Of a DNA stretch of 12,062 bases, positions 1 to 6,863 are shown in pieces. Origin of the DNA: Proteobacteria bacterium UBA981 (GTDB lineage: Bacteria; Pseudomonadota; Gammaproteobacteria; Ga0077536). The notes beneath the pieces were generated by a model. The model was not told the DNA's origin. It worked only from the letters and a program-made list of their open reading frames with translations, and did no database searches. The translations under genes were made by a program, and so were the position numbers. The stretch lies in the NCBI GenBank assembly GCA_002292285.1, contig DBBP01000009.1, positions 1 through 12,062 on the forward strand, read 5' to 3'. Positions within the stretch are counted from its first letter, which is position 1. Each line of letters opens with the position of its first letter.

Positions 1-1
1 A

Positions 2-1447
2 CAACTGGTTGCGGTGGAGTTCGGTGGTGCGCTGAAGGCCGAGCATGGTACCGGCCGTAACATGGCGCCTTTCGTCGAGTTGGAATGGGGTCACGAGGCG
101 TACCAACTGATGTGGCAGATCAAGCGCCTGCTGGACCCGCAAGGCATCCTCAACCCGGACGTGGTGCTCAGCGAAGACCCGCAGATACACCTCAAGTACC
201 TCAAGCCGATGCCGGCTGCCGACGAGATCGTCGACAAATGCATCGAGTGCGGTTTCTGCGAACCGGTGTGCCCGTCAAACGGACTGACCTTGACGCCGCG
301 CCAGCGCATTGTCGTATGGCGCGATATTCAAGCGAAGAAGCGGGCCGGCATCGACACAAGCGAGCTTGAGCGACTCTACGACTACCACGGCGTCGAGACC
401 TGCGCCGCGACCGGGCTTTGCGCGCAGCGATGCCCGGTCGGTATCAACACGGGCGATCTGGTTCGCAAACTGCGCGGTCGTAAGGCAGAGAGTACTCGCG
501 CCGCCAGCTGGCTGGCCGAGCATTTCAGCACCGCCGTGCAAGGCGCACGGTTCATGCTGCATGTCGCCAACGGTGCACACCTGATGATGGGCACCCGCCT
601 GCTGAGCAAGACCTCCGCAGCGTTCACCAACGCCAGCAAAGGTCGTGTACCGCAGTGGACGCCAGCTACACCGCAACCCCTCCAACGGCTTCATCTGCCC
701 AAACCATCGACGCAGGACCAACGTCCGCGCGTGGTTTACCTCGCCGCCTGCGTTTCGCGAGCCATGGGTCCCGCAGCACGCGATCAGGAACAAGAGCCAC
801 TGCTCGACACCACCCGTGCACTTCTGGAGAAAGCTGGCTACCAAGTCGTCTTTCCCGATGAGCTAAACAACCTTTGCTGCGGCCAGCCATTTGCCTCCAA
901 AGGCTACGCCGAACAGGCCGAACAAAAGCGTCAGCAAACGCTCGATGCCCTGCTCAAGGCCAGCCGCGGCGGGCTCGATCCGATCTACTGCGACACCAGC
1001 CCGTGCACACTGCGCCTGGTTCAAGACCTGGCGGATGATCGTCTGCAGGTTTTCGATCCAGTGCGCTTCATCCGCACGCATCTGATCGACAAGCTGGATT
1101 TCGAGCCCCAAGACGCGCCGATTGCTGTGCACGTCACCTGCAGTACCCAACACCTCGGCGAAGCCCAGGCCCTGATTGACATCGCACGCCGCTGCGCCAA
1201 GGAAGTGGTCGTGCCAGAAGGTATCCATTGTTGCGGCTTTGCTGGCGACAAAGGCTTCACCACCCCCGAGCTCAATGCCCACGCTCTGCGCAGCCTGAAA
1301 GACGCTGTGCAGATCTGCGAAGAAGGCATCTCCACTAGCCGAACCTGCGAAATTGGCCTGTCACAACATGGCGGGATCGACTATCACGGGCTGGTTTATC
1401 TGGTTAACCGAAACAGCCGGCCCAGAGCGGCTACAGCACAGGTATGA
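2..1447 (+). CDS. FAD/Fe-S 2-hydroxyacid (D-lactate type) dehydrogenase, C-terminal part; 5' end outside window
   Basis: Open from base 2, so the gene begins before the window; the GTG at 14 is internal. It starts in the end of the FAD-linked oxidase domain (AEHGTGRNMAPFVE, then LLDPQGILNP), which holds the flavin and oxidises a 2-hydroxyacid. A ferredoxin-like domain follows with two 4Fe-4S clusters: CIECGFCEPVC (bases 239-271) and CAATGLCAQRC (401-433). Then come two cysteine-rich CCG domains with CCGQPFASKG (875) and CCGFAGDKGF (1229), as in GlcF/LldE/HdrB-type proteins that pass electrons towards the quinone pool. This one-polypeptide order matches the large D-lactate dehydrogenases of Pseudomonas (Dld-II type) and E. 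coli YdiJ, which act at the inner membrane. Substrate (D-lactate, D-2-hydroxyglutarate or another) cannot be told from this part. All cluster cysteines are present, so the visible part looks intact. Confidence 0.9.
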   Translation, partial: QLVAVEFGGALKAEHGTGRNMAPFVELEWGHEAYQLMWQIKRLLDPQGILNPDVVLSEDPQIHLKYLKPMPAADEIVDKCIECGFCEPVCPSNGLTLTPRQRIVVWRDIQAKKRAGIDTSELERLYDYHGVETCAATGLCAQRCPVGINTGDLVRKLRGRKAESTRAASWLAEHFSTAVQGARFMLHVANGAHLMMGTRLLSKTSAAFTNASKGRVPQWTPATPQPLQRLHLPKPSTQDQRPRVVYLAACVSRAMGPAARDQEQEPLLDTTRALLEKAGYQVVFPDELNNLCCGQPFASKGYAEQAEQKRQQTLDALLKASRGGLDPIYCDTSPCTLRLVQDLADDRLQVFDPVRFIRTHLIDKLDFEPQDAPIAVHVTCSTQHLGEAQALIDIARRCAKEVVVPEGIHCCGFAGDKGFTTPELNAHALRSLKDAVQICEEGISTSRTCEIGLSQHGGIDYHGLVYLVNRNSRPRAATAQV

Positions 1448-1611
1448 GAGGTTCTCAGCGCCGCAGCGGGCGCACATGAATGAAACGCTTCAGCGCAGCC
1501 GCAGTCGGAAGTTAGGAGCCCAGTTTCAACAGAGGCTCACCCGCTCGGCGCCGCCGCGCAATTTGCAGAAACAGGCAGGCCCGCCGGGAAGTTAACTCCC
1601 TGGAGGACTTT

Positions 1612-1920
1612 ATGAAGAAATTTGCCCTACTTGCCGCCGCTGCCCTGATCGCCAGCCCCGCCGTGTTCGCCGACGACAAGAACCTATGTCAGTTGAACAT
1701 GCAGGAAATCGAAGACGACATGGCCACCAACAGTGCCACGCTCGGTGAGCCGGCTCGCAGCGAAGTTCAAGAGCTGATCAAGCAAGCGCGCCAGGCGCAG
1801 CAAGCTGGCGACGTCGAAAACTGCATCGTGCACACCACCCAAGCACTGCGCAGGCTGGAAGGCCCAGGCAGCTCCGGCAGCACAGGCACCAGCGGCACAG
1901 GATCGGGCACCGGTAACTGA
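1612..1920 (+). CDS. Small exported protein of unknown function
   Basis: 102 residues. The start is supported by GGAGG (1601-1605) six bases before ATG. A Sec signal peptide is clear: MKK, a hydrophobic stretch to about residue 18, and a likely cleavage site after VFA (residue 20), leaving a mature protein starting DDKN. The mature part has a charged, probably helical segment with two cysteines (in NLCQL and ENCIV) that could form a disulfide in the periplasm, and ends in a Gly/Ser/Thr-rich tail of about 19 residues. I do not recognise a named family. It is separated from the dehydrogenase upstream by about 160 bases and followed by a strong hairpin, so it is probably transcribed alone. Confidence 0.8.
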   Translation: MKKFALLAAAALIASPAVFADDKNLCQLNMQEIEDDMATNSATLGEPARSEVQELIKQARQAQQAGDVENCIVHTTQALRRLEGPGSSGSTGTSGTGSGTGN

Positions 1921-1931
1921 TACGCCCGCGA

Positions 1932-1959
1932 GGCAGGGCCGCCAGCAGTTGGCCCTGCC
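1932..1959 (+). terminator. Strong hairpin after the small exported protein, probable terminator
   Basis: Perfect 9-bp GC-rich stem, GGCAGGGCC (1932-1940) with GGCCCTGCC (1951-1959), 10-base loop, 12 bases after the stop codon. The following GATTCTCTGTTT is only moderately T-rich, so termination is likely but not textbook. Confidence 0.6.
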
Positions 1960-2078
1960 GATTCTCTGTTTACCCTTGAATTTCGACGAACCGCCCTAAT
2001 CTAGGGAATCAAGCGTTCGACGCAGCCAGACCTTATGGCGTACACTGCGCAACACATGAGGCATGCGACACGCTTCAT

Positions 2079-2443
2079 GGGGCCGATTAGGATTCGACGC
2101 CGGTAACAAAGCTCTAGGTGCATGCCGAGTTGGTAACAGAACTCGTAAATCCACTGTTGCAAACTTATAGTTGCCAACGACGACAACTACGCACTCGCTG
2201 CTTAAAACCCAGTAGGGTGCCGTCTGACTGGAGCCGTGCTTGTGCGTTCAGTATCAGGCGTCATATCTCACAAGATCGCGGTGAAGTTCGTTCGGGGCGG
2301 ATCCGTTAAAACATACCGAACTCGCTAGACTGTCTTCCCTGCCAATCGGGTAGTGGTCAGTTAAAAAAATAGATATGGCTAAGCATGTAGAACCGACGGC
2401 AGAGGACTTGCGGACGCGGGTTCGACTCCCGCCGCCTCCACCA
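2079..2443 (+). ncRNA. ssrA: Transfer-messenger RNA (tmRNA)
   Basis: tmRNA frees ribosomes stalled on broken mRNAs, together with SmpB, and adds a degradation tag. The 5' end GGGGCCGATTAGGATTCGAC is typical of gammaproteobacterial tmRNA. The internal frame at 2173-2205 reads ANDDNYALAA then TAA, the Pseudomonas tag. The 3' end has a T arm (GCGGG, loop TTCGACT, CCCGC) and an encoded CCA at 2441-2443. The acceptor stem pairs GGGGCCG with CGCCTCC, which leaves one C-C mismatch at the fifth pair; the G-U third pair, the alanine identity element, is kept. An integrase gene begins 100 bases downstream, so the 3' end is probably the attachment-site copy left by integration. Confidence 0.95.
2425..2443 (+). 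other. Putative attachment site (attL) in the tmRNA 3' end
   Basis: The 3' tRNA-like end of ssrA is a well-known target of tyrosine integrases, and an intact integrase gene starts 100 bases away reading outward from it. The exact core cannot be set because I find no near-identical second copy in the window; the best resemblance, around 6411-6435, is no more than general tRNA likeness. The element's other end may therefore lie outside the window or be lost. Confidence 0.5.
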
Positions 2444-2456
2444 TTTTCTTGCTAAC

Positions 2457-2478
2457 CCCCTGTATTTTAGGGGATTTT
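2457..2478 (+). terminator. Short hairpin plus T-tract, probable ssrA terminator
   Basis: CCCCT (2457-2461) pairs with AGGGG (2469-2473) around a 7-base loop, followed by ATTTT. It lies 13 bases past the CCA end of tmRNA, the expected place for its terminator. Confidence 0.5.
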
Positions 2479-2492
2479 GCGCATATCTCGGG

Positions 2493-2536
2493 CCTCGTTC
2501 GACTGGCAGGTACATCTGCCAGGTACATCGACGAGG
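2493..2536 (+). promoter_or_regulatory. Large inverted repeat covering the integrase ribosome-binding site
   Basis: CCTCGT, bulged T, CGA (2493-2502) is complementary to TCGACGAGG (2528-2536). Inside it TGGCAG (2504-2509) pairs with CTGCCA (2516-2521). The right arm includes GAGG at 2533-2536, the likely Shine-Dalgarno seven bases before the ATG at 2544. CAGGTACATC also occurs twice in direct orientation (2507-2516 and 2520-2529). It could be an RNA hairpin hiding the ribosome-binding site, or a DNA operator or recombination-factor site. Confidence 0.5.
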
Positions 2537-2543
2537 CTTGACG

Positions 2544-3965
2544 ATGACGCGCTACCCCCACTATTTGCAAGAAAAAGCCCCCGGACGCTATCACTTCCGC
2601 ATGGTTGTACCGCCGGGCCTGCGCGCCTATATAGGACAACGGGAAATCAAAAAACGCCTTCCCGCTAACCGGCTGGCCGAGGCCCGCGTGCAAGCGCAAG
2701 CACTCGCCGCCCAGGTGCAACGTGCGTTTGAGGGCTGTAGAACGATGGCAAAACGACACTCCCCCGATCGATTCGACCTGATCACACTGACGATTCGCGA
2801 TGGTGTGACCAAAAAGGAAGTCACGATTGAGCGCGACGATGCCGGCGAAGAAGCGGCCATCGCTGCAACCCTGCTCGAACCCGACACCGCCAGCACCAAG
2901 GCAGCCAAGACGGCGGCACACGATCTTGCAACGCTGATTGCCGACTATTGTCGGGAGAAGGCCACCGAGCAGGCGTGGACCGCCAAGACCACCGCTGAAA
3001 ACGAGGCCATCTTTGACGTCCTGCGTGAGCTGGTGGGGGATGTCCCGGTGGCCGCCATCGATGCGGCTATCGCACGCGAGGTCAAGCAAAACCTGCTCGC
3101 TCTCCCGCCCAACCTGAACAAGCATCCGCACTATCGCAACCTCACCCTAGCCGACATCATCGCCCTGCAACCGGCTGAGACCCTGTCCCCGAGCTCGGTC
3201 AACAAGTACCTCAACCGGATCAGCTCGTTGTTCGATTGGGCCTGTCGCCATGGCTATACCACGCGCAACCCGTTCACCGGCCTCGGCCTGCGCACACGGC
3301 AGCGGCCGGCTGATGCGCGCGCCGCGTTTGATGATCACGATTTAGATCGGCTATTTGCAGGCGCCGTCTACAGCGAGGGCCGCTTCAAACATGCGTACGC
3401 TTACTGGCTGCCGTTGTTGGGACTGTATACCGGGGCGCGCTTGAACGAACTCTGCCAACTGATCCTCGACGACGTGCAAATCATCGACGGCGTCCCCTGC
3501 CTAAGCATCAACGACCGCGACGAGAAGCAGCTCAAATCACCCGCGGCACAGCGCGTCATCCCCCTCCACGCGCAGTTGCTCACACTCGGATTCACAGACT
3601 GGTGTAGGGCCCGACAACAGGCCGGCGACACCCGCGTATTCCCGACCCTCAAAGCCGGTCGTGACGGTTACGGGGCGGCCGCCTCGAAGTGGTTTGCGCG
3701 TTATCGCCAGCGCGTCGGGATCACCCAACCAGGCAAAGTCTTTCACAGCTTTCGGCACACCTTCGCCAATCGTTTGAAGCAGGCCAATGCGCCCCACGCA
3801 CACATCGAAGCCCTGCTCGGCCACGCCGATCCCTCGTTGGCAACAGGGCGCTATGGCAAAGCGTATGGCGTCGACGTGCTCGTGCCGACCGTGGCGCTGC
3901 TGTCATTCCCCATTCGGCCCAAGCCCTTCCCAGCGCCGGCCGGAGACGACAACGTGAGGCGTTGA
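2544..3965 (+). CDS. Tyrosine site-specific integrase of the ssrA-inserted element
   Basis: 473 residues. ATG at 2544 is preferred to the in-frame TTG at 2538 because GAGG sits seven bases before it. The N-terminal ~60 residues (RYPHYLQEKAPGRYHFRMVV) resemble the arm-binding start of many genomic-island integrases. A core-binding helical domain follows (about residues 130-250, SSVNKYLNRISSLFDWA), then the catalytic domain with Arg299 (TGARLNEL), His401 and Arg404 (HSFRHTF), His427 (LLGHAD) and the nucleophile Tyr437 (GRYGKAYG). All required residues are present, so it should be active. It catalyses integration and excision by strand exchange, most likely at the tmRNA 3' end next to it. GC content is higher than in the following gene, from which it is separated by 23 bases, suggesting one transcript. 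Confidence 0.93.
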   Translation: MTRYPHYLQEKAPGRYHFRMVVPPGLRAYIGQREIKKRLPANRLAEARVQAQALAAQVQRAFEGCRTMAKRHSPDRFDLITLTIRDGVTKKEVTIERDDAGEEAAIAATLLEPDTASTKAAKTAAHDLATLIADYCREKATEQAWTAKTTAENEAIFDVLRELVGDVPVAAIDAAIAREVKQNLLALPPNLNKHPHYRNLTLADIIALQPAETLSPSSVNKYLNRISSLFDWACRHGYTTRNPFTGLGLRTRQRPADARAAFDDHDLDRLFAGAVYSEGRFKHAYAYWLPLLGLYTGARLNELCQLILDDVQIIDGVPCLSINDRDEKQLKSPAAQRVIPLHAQLLTLGFTDWCRARQQAGDTRVFPTLKAGRDGYGAAASKWFARYRQRVGITQPGKVFHSFRHTFANRLKQANAPHAHIEALLGHADPSLATGRYGKAYGVDVLVPTVALLSFPIRPKPFPAPAGDDNVRR

Positions 3966-3988
3966 GCGCTGCAACGGCAAGGGACACA

Positions 3989-5323
3989 ATGACCCACGCG
4001 AAGACCCACTGGTTTGACGACGCGCGCTGTCGTCCGCTCGACATCCATGTGACGAGCTACAACCCCATCGTTGACAGTTGCATGTATGCACTCATCGACC
4101 TGATGGACGCCAAACTGGGCCCTCAATGGCGCAGAGGCCATGCCAACAGAGACCAGGTCCTTGAACACCTCAAAGTAGTAACACTGGAACTCTTTCGTCG
4201 CCGCAATAGTAACGGCTTGAAGTTTGGTATTCGCTATAGTCGAGATAAACGCCGGTGGAACAAGAAACAACTACCTGCGCGCTACAACGCACTGGGACTG
4301 AGACGGGTAGTTCTGGTTCAAATTATTGACGGACTGACAACCTTGGGGTTCATCGAACATTGGGGAGGTCGAACACACCCAACCAGACGTTGGCAGCAAT
4401 CCAGGATGCGAGCTAAGGCACCGATGTTGAAACTCCTCAAGGACCACGGCGTCACGGTCATGATGATTGAACGTGCTCGTAACGAGGAGACGGTCTTCCT
4501 CTCCGAAAAACGAAAGCTCAGCGTGACTACGGGTGCTCGCTTGAAGCATCCGGTTAAGCAACGTCTTACTTACACCGACACACCACAAGCCGTAGGTATG
4601 CGTAGCGAGATTGACCGGTATAAGAATCTGCTAGCTGCTCACCGAGTTGAGCACCCAAAAACTACATGGCCACCAGCCGACGTATTGAACTTGTACCGAG
4701 TGTTCAACAACTCTCCCGCCTTTGATTTAGGCGGTCGATTGTACTGGCCACCTTGGCAACAACTATCAGAGAAAGAGAGAGCTAAGGTGCTGCTAGATGG
4801 TCAACCCACCGTCGAGCTGGACTTTTCGTGCTACCAGATACGACTACTCTATGCCCGACATGGCATCGACTATGCTGATGATGGCTACAGGCTCCCTAGA
4901 TTCTCAGGAAAGCTAGATAGGCAGATATGCAAGAAGCTGGTGTTAGCAGTACTGAATGCCGACTCGGAGCGGTCAGCTTTACAAGCAGTCCATAAGTGGT
5001 TCCGGCAGGAACCTAAATACAAACGCCATTGGAAAGCCAAGGGCATCAAGCTTCGCGTCTTGTTGGACGCACTCATCGATAAGCACAAGCCAATAGCCAC
5101 TGACTTTTGTACCGGCATTGGACTAAAGCTGATGAAGCAGGATGCCGACATTTGTATGGCTATCATCGACCAGTTCGTTAGACAAGATAAACCTATCTTG
5201 ACTGTTCATGACTCGTTTATCGTTAAGCAGCAAGACAAGGGCCTACTGAAACAGACGATGAAGACCCAATTCGAATACAAGACTGGCATTACGGTCTCGG
5301 ACTTGGATTGTCTGATTCATTAA
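3989..5323 (+). CDS. Putative family-A / T7-RNAP-like polymerase (palm domain) of the mobile element
   Basis: 444 residues; ATG at 3989 has AAGGG five bases upstream, and the longer open frame to its left only overlaps the integrase. Three motifs in the right order suggest a family-A palm. Motif A is VELDFSCYQIRLLYA with Asp278, comparable to DYSQIELRIMA of E. coli Pol I and DGSC of T7 RNA polymerase. Motif B is a helix with Arg311 and Lys315 spaced R-x3-K as in both families, but Asn323 stands where Tyr is usual. Motif C is TVHDSFIV with His407 and Asp408, comparable to VHDE and HDSF. Asp278 and Asp408 would bind the two metals. The N-terminal ~160 residues contain a possible winged-helix segment (LRRVVLVQIIDGLTTLGFIE). 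I see no exonuclease or helicase domain. Role in copying the element is inferred; a diverged or inactive polymerase is possible. Codon use is more AT-rich than in the integrase. Confidence 0.65.
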   Translation: MTHAKTHWFDDARCRPLDIHVTSYNPIVDSCMYALIDLMDAKLGPQWRRGHANRDQVLEHLKVVTLELFRRRNSNGLKFGIRYSRDKRRWNKKQLPARYNALGLRRVVLVQIIDGLTTLGFIEHWGGRTHPTRRWQQSRMRAKAPMLKLLKDHGVTVMMIERARNEETVFLSEKRKLSVTTGARLKHPVKQRLTYTDTPQAVGMRSEIDRYKNLLAAHRVEHPKTTWPPADVLNLYRVFNNSPAFDLGGRLYWPPWQQLSEKERAKVLLDGQPTVELDFSCYQIRLLYARHGIDYADDGYRLPRFSGKLDRQICKKLVLAVLNADSERSALQAVHKWFRQEPKYKRHWKAKGIKLRVLLDALIDKHKPIATDFCTGIGLKLMKQDADICMAIIDQFVRQDKPILTVHDSFIVKQQDKGLLKQTMKTQFEYKTGITVSDLDCLIH

Positions 5324-5351
5324 CAGCGAGAACTCGTCGCAGAGACTCTGC

Positions 5352-5383
5352 TTAATTGATGGCCGTGTTGGGCCATCAATTAA
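5352..5383 (+). terminator. Perfect 13-bp hairpin after the polymerase gene
   Basis: TTAATTGATGGCC (5352-5364) and GGCCATCAATTAA (5371-5383) pair perfectly around a 6-base loop, 28 bases past the stop codon. No T-tract follows on the plus strand, so it may be an mRNA 3'-end stabiliser or a factor-assisted terminator rather than a classic intrinsic one. Confidence 0.55.
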
Positions 5384-6190
5384 ATTGAATACCCCACATC
5401 GAATAGGTTTCTGATTGGCTTTTTTATCGTCCCTACTCTCTGGACTTATTAATTACAGACAACAGAACCACGACGTAATTAAGGCTAATCAGAATTACAG
5501 TCAGTAAGGCATTTGCAGAGTCCCTCAAGGGCTCTTGTTAGACCTTAAAATTCGACTTAGAGCTGCCTTCTTCTCTCTATACTAGGGTCCGATTTATCCG
5601 CCATCGACGACCAAATAAGCTTTTGAAAACAGTCGGTTAGGGAACGCGCATTTCGAATTAACGATTTCTTTTTGATTTATTCAGACCGATACGCCGGGCG
5701 TTTTTATCGCCGTGACGATTTGAAGCGTGCAGTTGGAAAATCAATGGCAGTAATAACAATGTCACGAGGGATGCCCGCAAAAGACGAAGATACTCATTAG
5801 TTGTTGCTAACGGATTAAATCCCCCCGATTGTCCCCCGGAAGTATGTAGGAGGCAGCTCATATATAGCACTTATCAATCCAGTGCCCCCGGCCCCTTTGG
5901 GGATTACTGAAGACTTAACGGAATAGCCTCTGAGACGATCTGTATTGATCTCTAAGAGGACTTCTCTCTTTGGTGATCTCTAGGTACGAATCAGAGAAAA
6001 AAAGATCGTAGAGATCCTTACAGAAGATCTGATCACTACTTAGCCATTGGCCAACCTTTTTAAAGCTGTACCGACTCGGACAATCTAGCTAAATAGAATT
6101 GGGCGAATGGCACGACGAAACCTTGTCTGGTGCCTACACGCTGCCTACAATTTAGGTGTCGCGACATTAGAAGTTGATGTAAGTAGTTCA
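5384..6190. other. AT-rich non-coding stretch with inverted repeats, no convincing gene
   Basis: I see no protein gene with a credible start and recognisable composition. The 70-codon frame on the minus strand (5658-5870) has no family resemblance I can name. The stretch holds a nested inverted repeat (5410-5493), a small bulged hairpin (5519-5535), CCCC-TTT-GGGG at 5892-5902, and an 8-bp inverted repeat GATCTCTA/TAGAGATC (5975-5982 and 6009-6016), with another GATCTCTAA at 5947. Composition differs from the flanking core genes, in keeping with acquired or decaying DNA. Confidence 0.5.
5410..5493. repeat. Nested imperfect inverted repeat
   Basis: Outer arms TCTGATTGGC (5410-5419) and GCTAATCAGA (5484-5493) match at 9 of 10 positions (the other is a G-T pair on one strand). 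Inside, TTAATTAC (5449-5456) and GTAATTAA (5475-5482) match perfectly. Could fold as one long hairpin in RNA, or be a protein-binding site near the end of the element. Confidence 0.4.
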
Positions 6191-6218
6191 ACGCTCTCGA
6201 CTTCCTGACTTGAGGTCA

Positions 6219-6268
6219 GGGGACTCATAATCCCTTGGTCGTAGGTTCGAGTCCTACCGGGCCCACCA
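6219..6268 (+). pseudogene. tRNA 3'-half remnant, CAU anticodon (copy A)
   Basis: An anticodon arm (GGGGA, loop CTCATAA, TCCCT, last pair G-T), a 5-base variable loop, a T arm (GTAGG, TTCGAGT, CCTAC, perfect) and the acceptor 3' strand CGGGCCC-A-CCA are in standard spacing. The 5' half is not recognisable: there is no normal D arm, and the bases at 6193-6199 pair with the acceptor strand at only about five of seven positions. It is therefore a truncated or scrambled gene for a CAU tRNA (Met or Ile2 type). It is followed by the repeat described at 6250-6333. Confidence 0.6.
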
Positions 6269-6333
6269 TTCTTCTCATGTGTTTAGTTCGATTTCGGATC
6301 TTTTAGATTCGGTTGTACATTGGTCTACACTTC
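6250..6333 (+). repeat. tRNA-end repeat, copy A
   Basis: An 84-base unit made of a tRNA T-arm/acceptor end plus about 65 bases of downstream sequence. It aligns without gaps to 7707-7790 with 11 differences by my count, and also to 6416-6501. Within it AGA..CGGT (6305-6313) and ATTG.TCT (6319-6326) can pair around the loop TGTAC. Confidence 0.7.
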
Positions 6334-6384
6334 CTGAACCGCAGATTGCAGCGAAACCACAAAGTCGTGCCTGCGTTTTAGACC

Positions 6385-6435
6385 GCGGACTGAAAATCCC
6401 TGCGTCGGCGGTTCGATTCCACCCCGGGTCCACTA
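6385..6435 (+). pseudogene. tRNA 3'-half remnant, GAA anticodon (copy B)
   Basis: Loop CTGAAAA (anticodon GAA, Phe-like, at 6392-6394) on a 5-bp stem with one C-C mismatch, 5-base variable loop, T arm GGCGG/TTCGATT/CCACC with one C-A mismatch, and an acceptor end CCGGGTCCACTA that carries an extra base and CTA in place of CCA. The 5' half is missing. The mismatches show that it is not a functional tRNA gene. Confidence 0.55.
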
Positions 6436-6501
6436 TCTCTTTTCGAGTTTTTAGTTCGATTTCGAATTTTCTAGATTCGGTTGTAGACCGTTTTACACTT
6501 T
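6416..6501 (+). repeat. tRNA-end repeat, copy B
   Basis: Same unit as 6250-6333, more diverged: it shares TTAGTTCGATTTCG and CTAGATTCGGTTGTA with the other copies. The hairpin CGGT-TGTAG-ACCG (6478-6490) is kept. Confidence 0.65.
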
Positions 6502-6850
6502 GACGGTCGTGAAAATTGGTTAGGCCTTGACGGGTACAGAATTCGGTGAAGTCCGTGGCGACGGGGGTAACCCCGAGATCTAACTAGAGACTATTCTATG
6601 TTCGAGTGGCCCTAGTTTTGACGACAGATAGCGGATCACCACTCCGATACAGAGCGGAATTTCCCGAGCGCTTTGATGATCTGGTGGCTACGCCTCGTAC
6701 CGCCCTGCCCTCGGGCTACCGGCATACATGGAAGTGGACTTTCGTCACACTTGGATACGGCGCGACAAACTAGAATCAGTCCGTCATCAGTCACAACATC
6801 GAATTGGCGCGCGCGGCACTTGCGCCTGTCCACACGATGCTCATTAGGTC
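6502..6850. other. Non-coding stretch before the OmpA-like lipoprotein gene
   Basis: No credible protein gene. Contains a small stable hairpin CGGGG-GTAA-CCCCG (6562-6575) with a GNRA-type loop. The promoter of the lipoprotein gene presumably lies near its right end, but I cannot place it with confidence. Confidence 0.4.
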
Positions 6851-6863
6851 GGAGTAACCGCGC

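Noticed and set aside
3689..3988. Longer polymerase protein starting inside the integrase gene
   Set aside because: The extra part reads the integrase DNA out of frame and is Arg/Ser-rich; the ATG at 3989 has its own ribosome-binding site.
5658..5870. 70-residue frame on the minus strand with a hydrophobic stretch
   Set aside because: No recognisable family and no supporting neighbours, in a region otherwise without genes.
6200..6220. Second possible anticodon arm CCTGA-CTTGAGG-TCAGG (UGA) upstream of the CAU arm
   Set aside because: It would need a long variable arm and an acceptor 5' strand, neither of which fits; the CAU reading gives normal tRNA spacing.
6411..6435. Right attachment site (attR) of the ssrA element at tRNA remnant B
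   Set aside because: The likeness to the tmRNA 3' end is only what any T arm and CCA end would show; a true attR should be nearly identical.
6540..6575. Segment with CGGTGAAGTCCG and a GTAA hairpin, faintly like the core of a cobalamin riboswitch
   Set aside because: The conserved GCCACTG-type box and the rest of the fold are missing, and the downstream gene is a structural lipoprotein.
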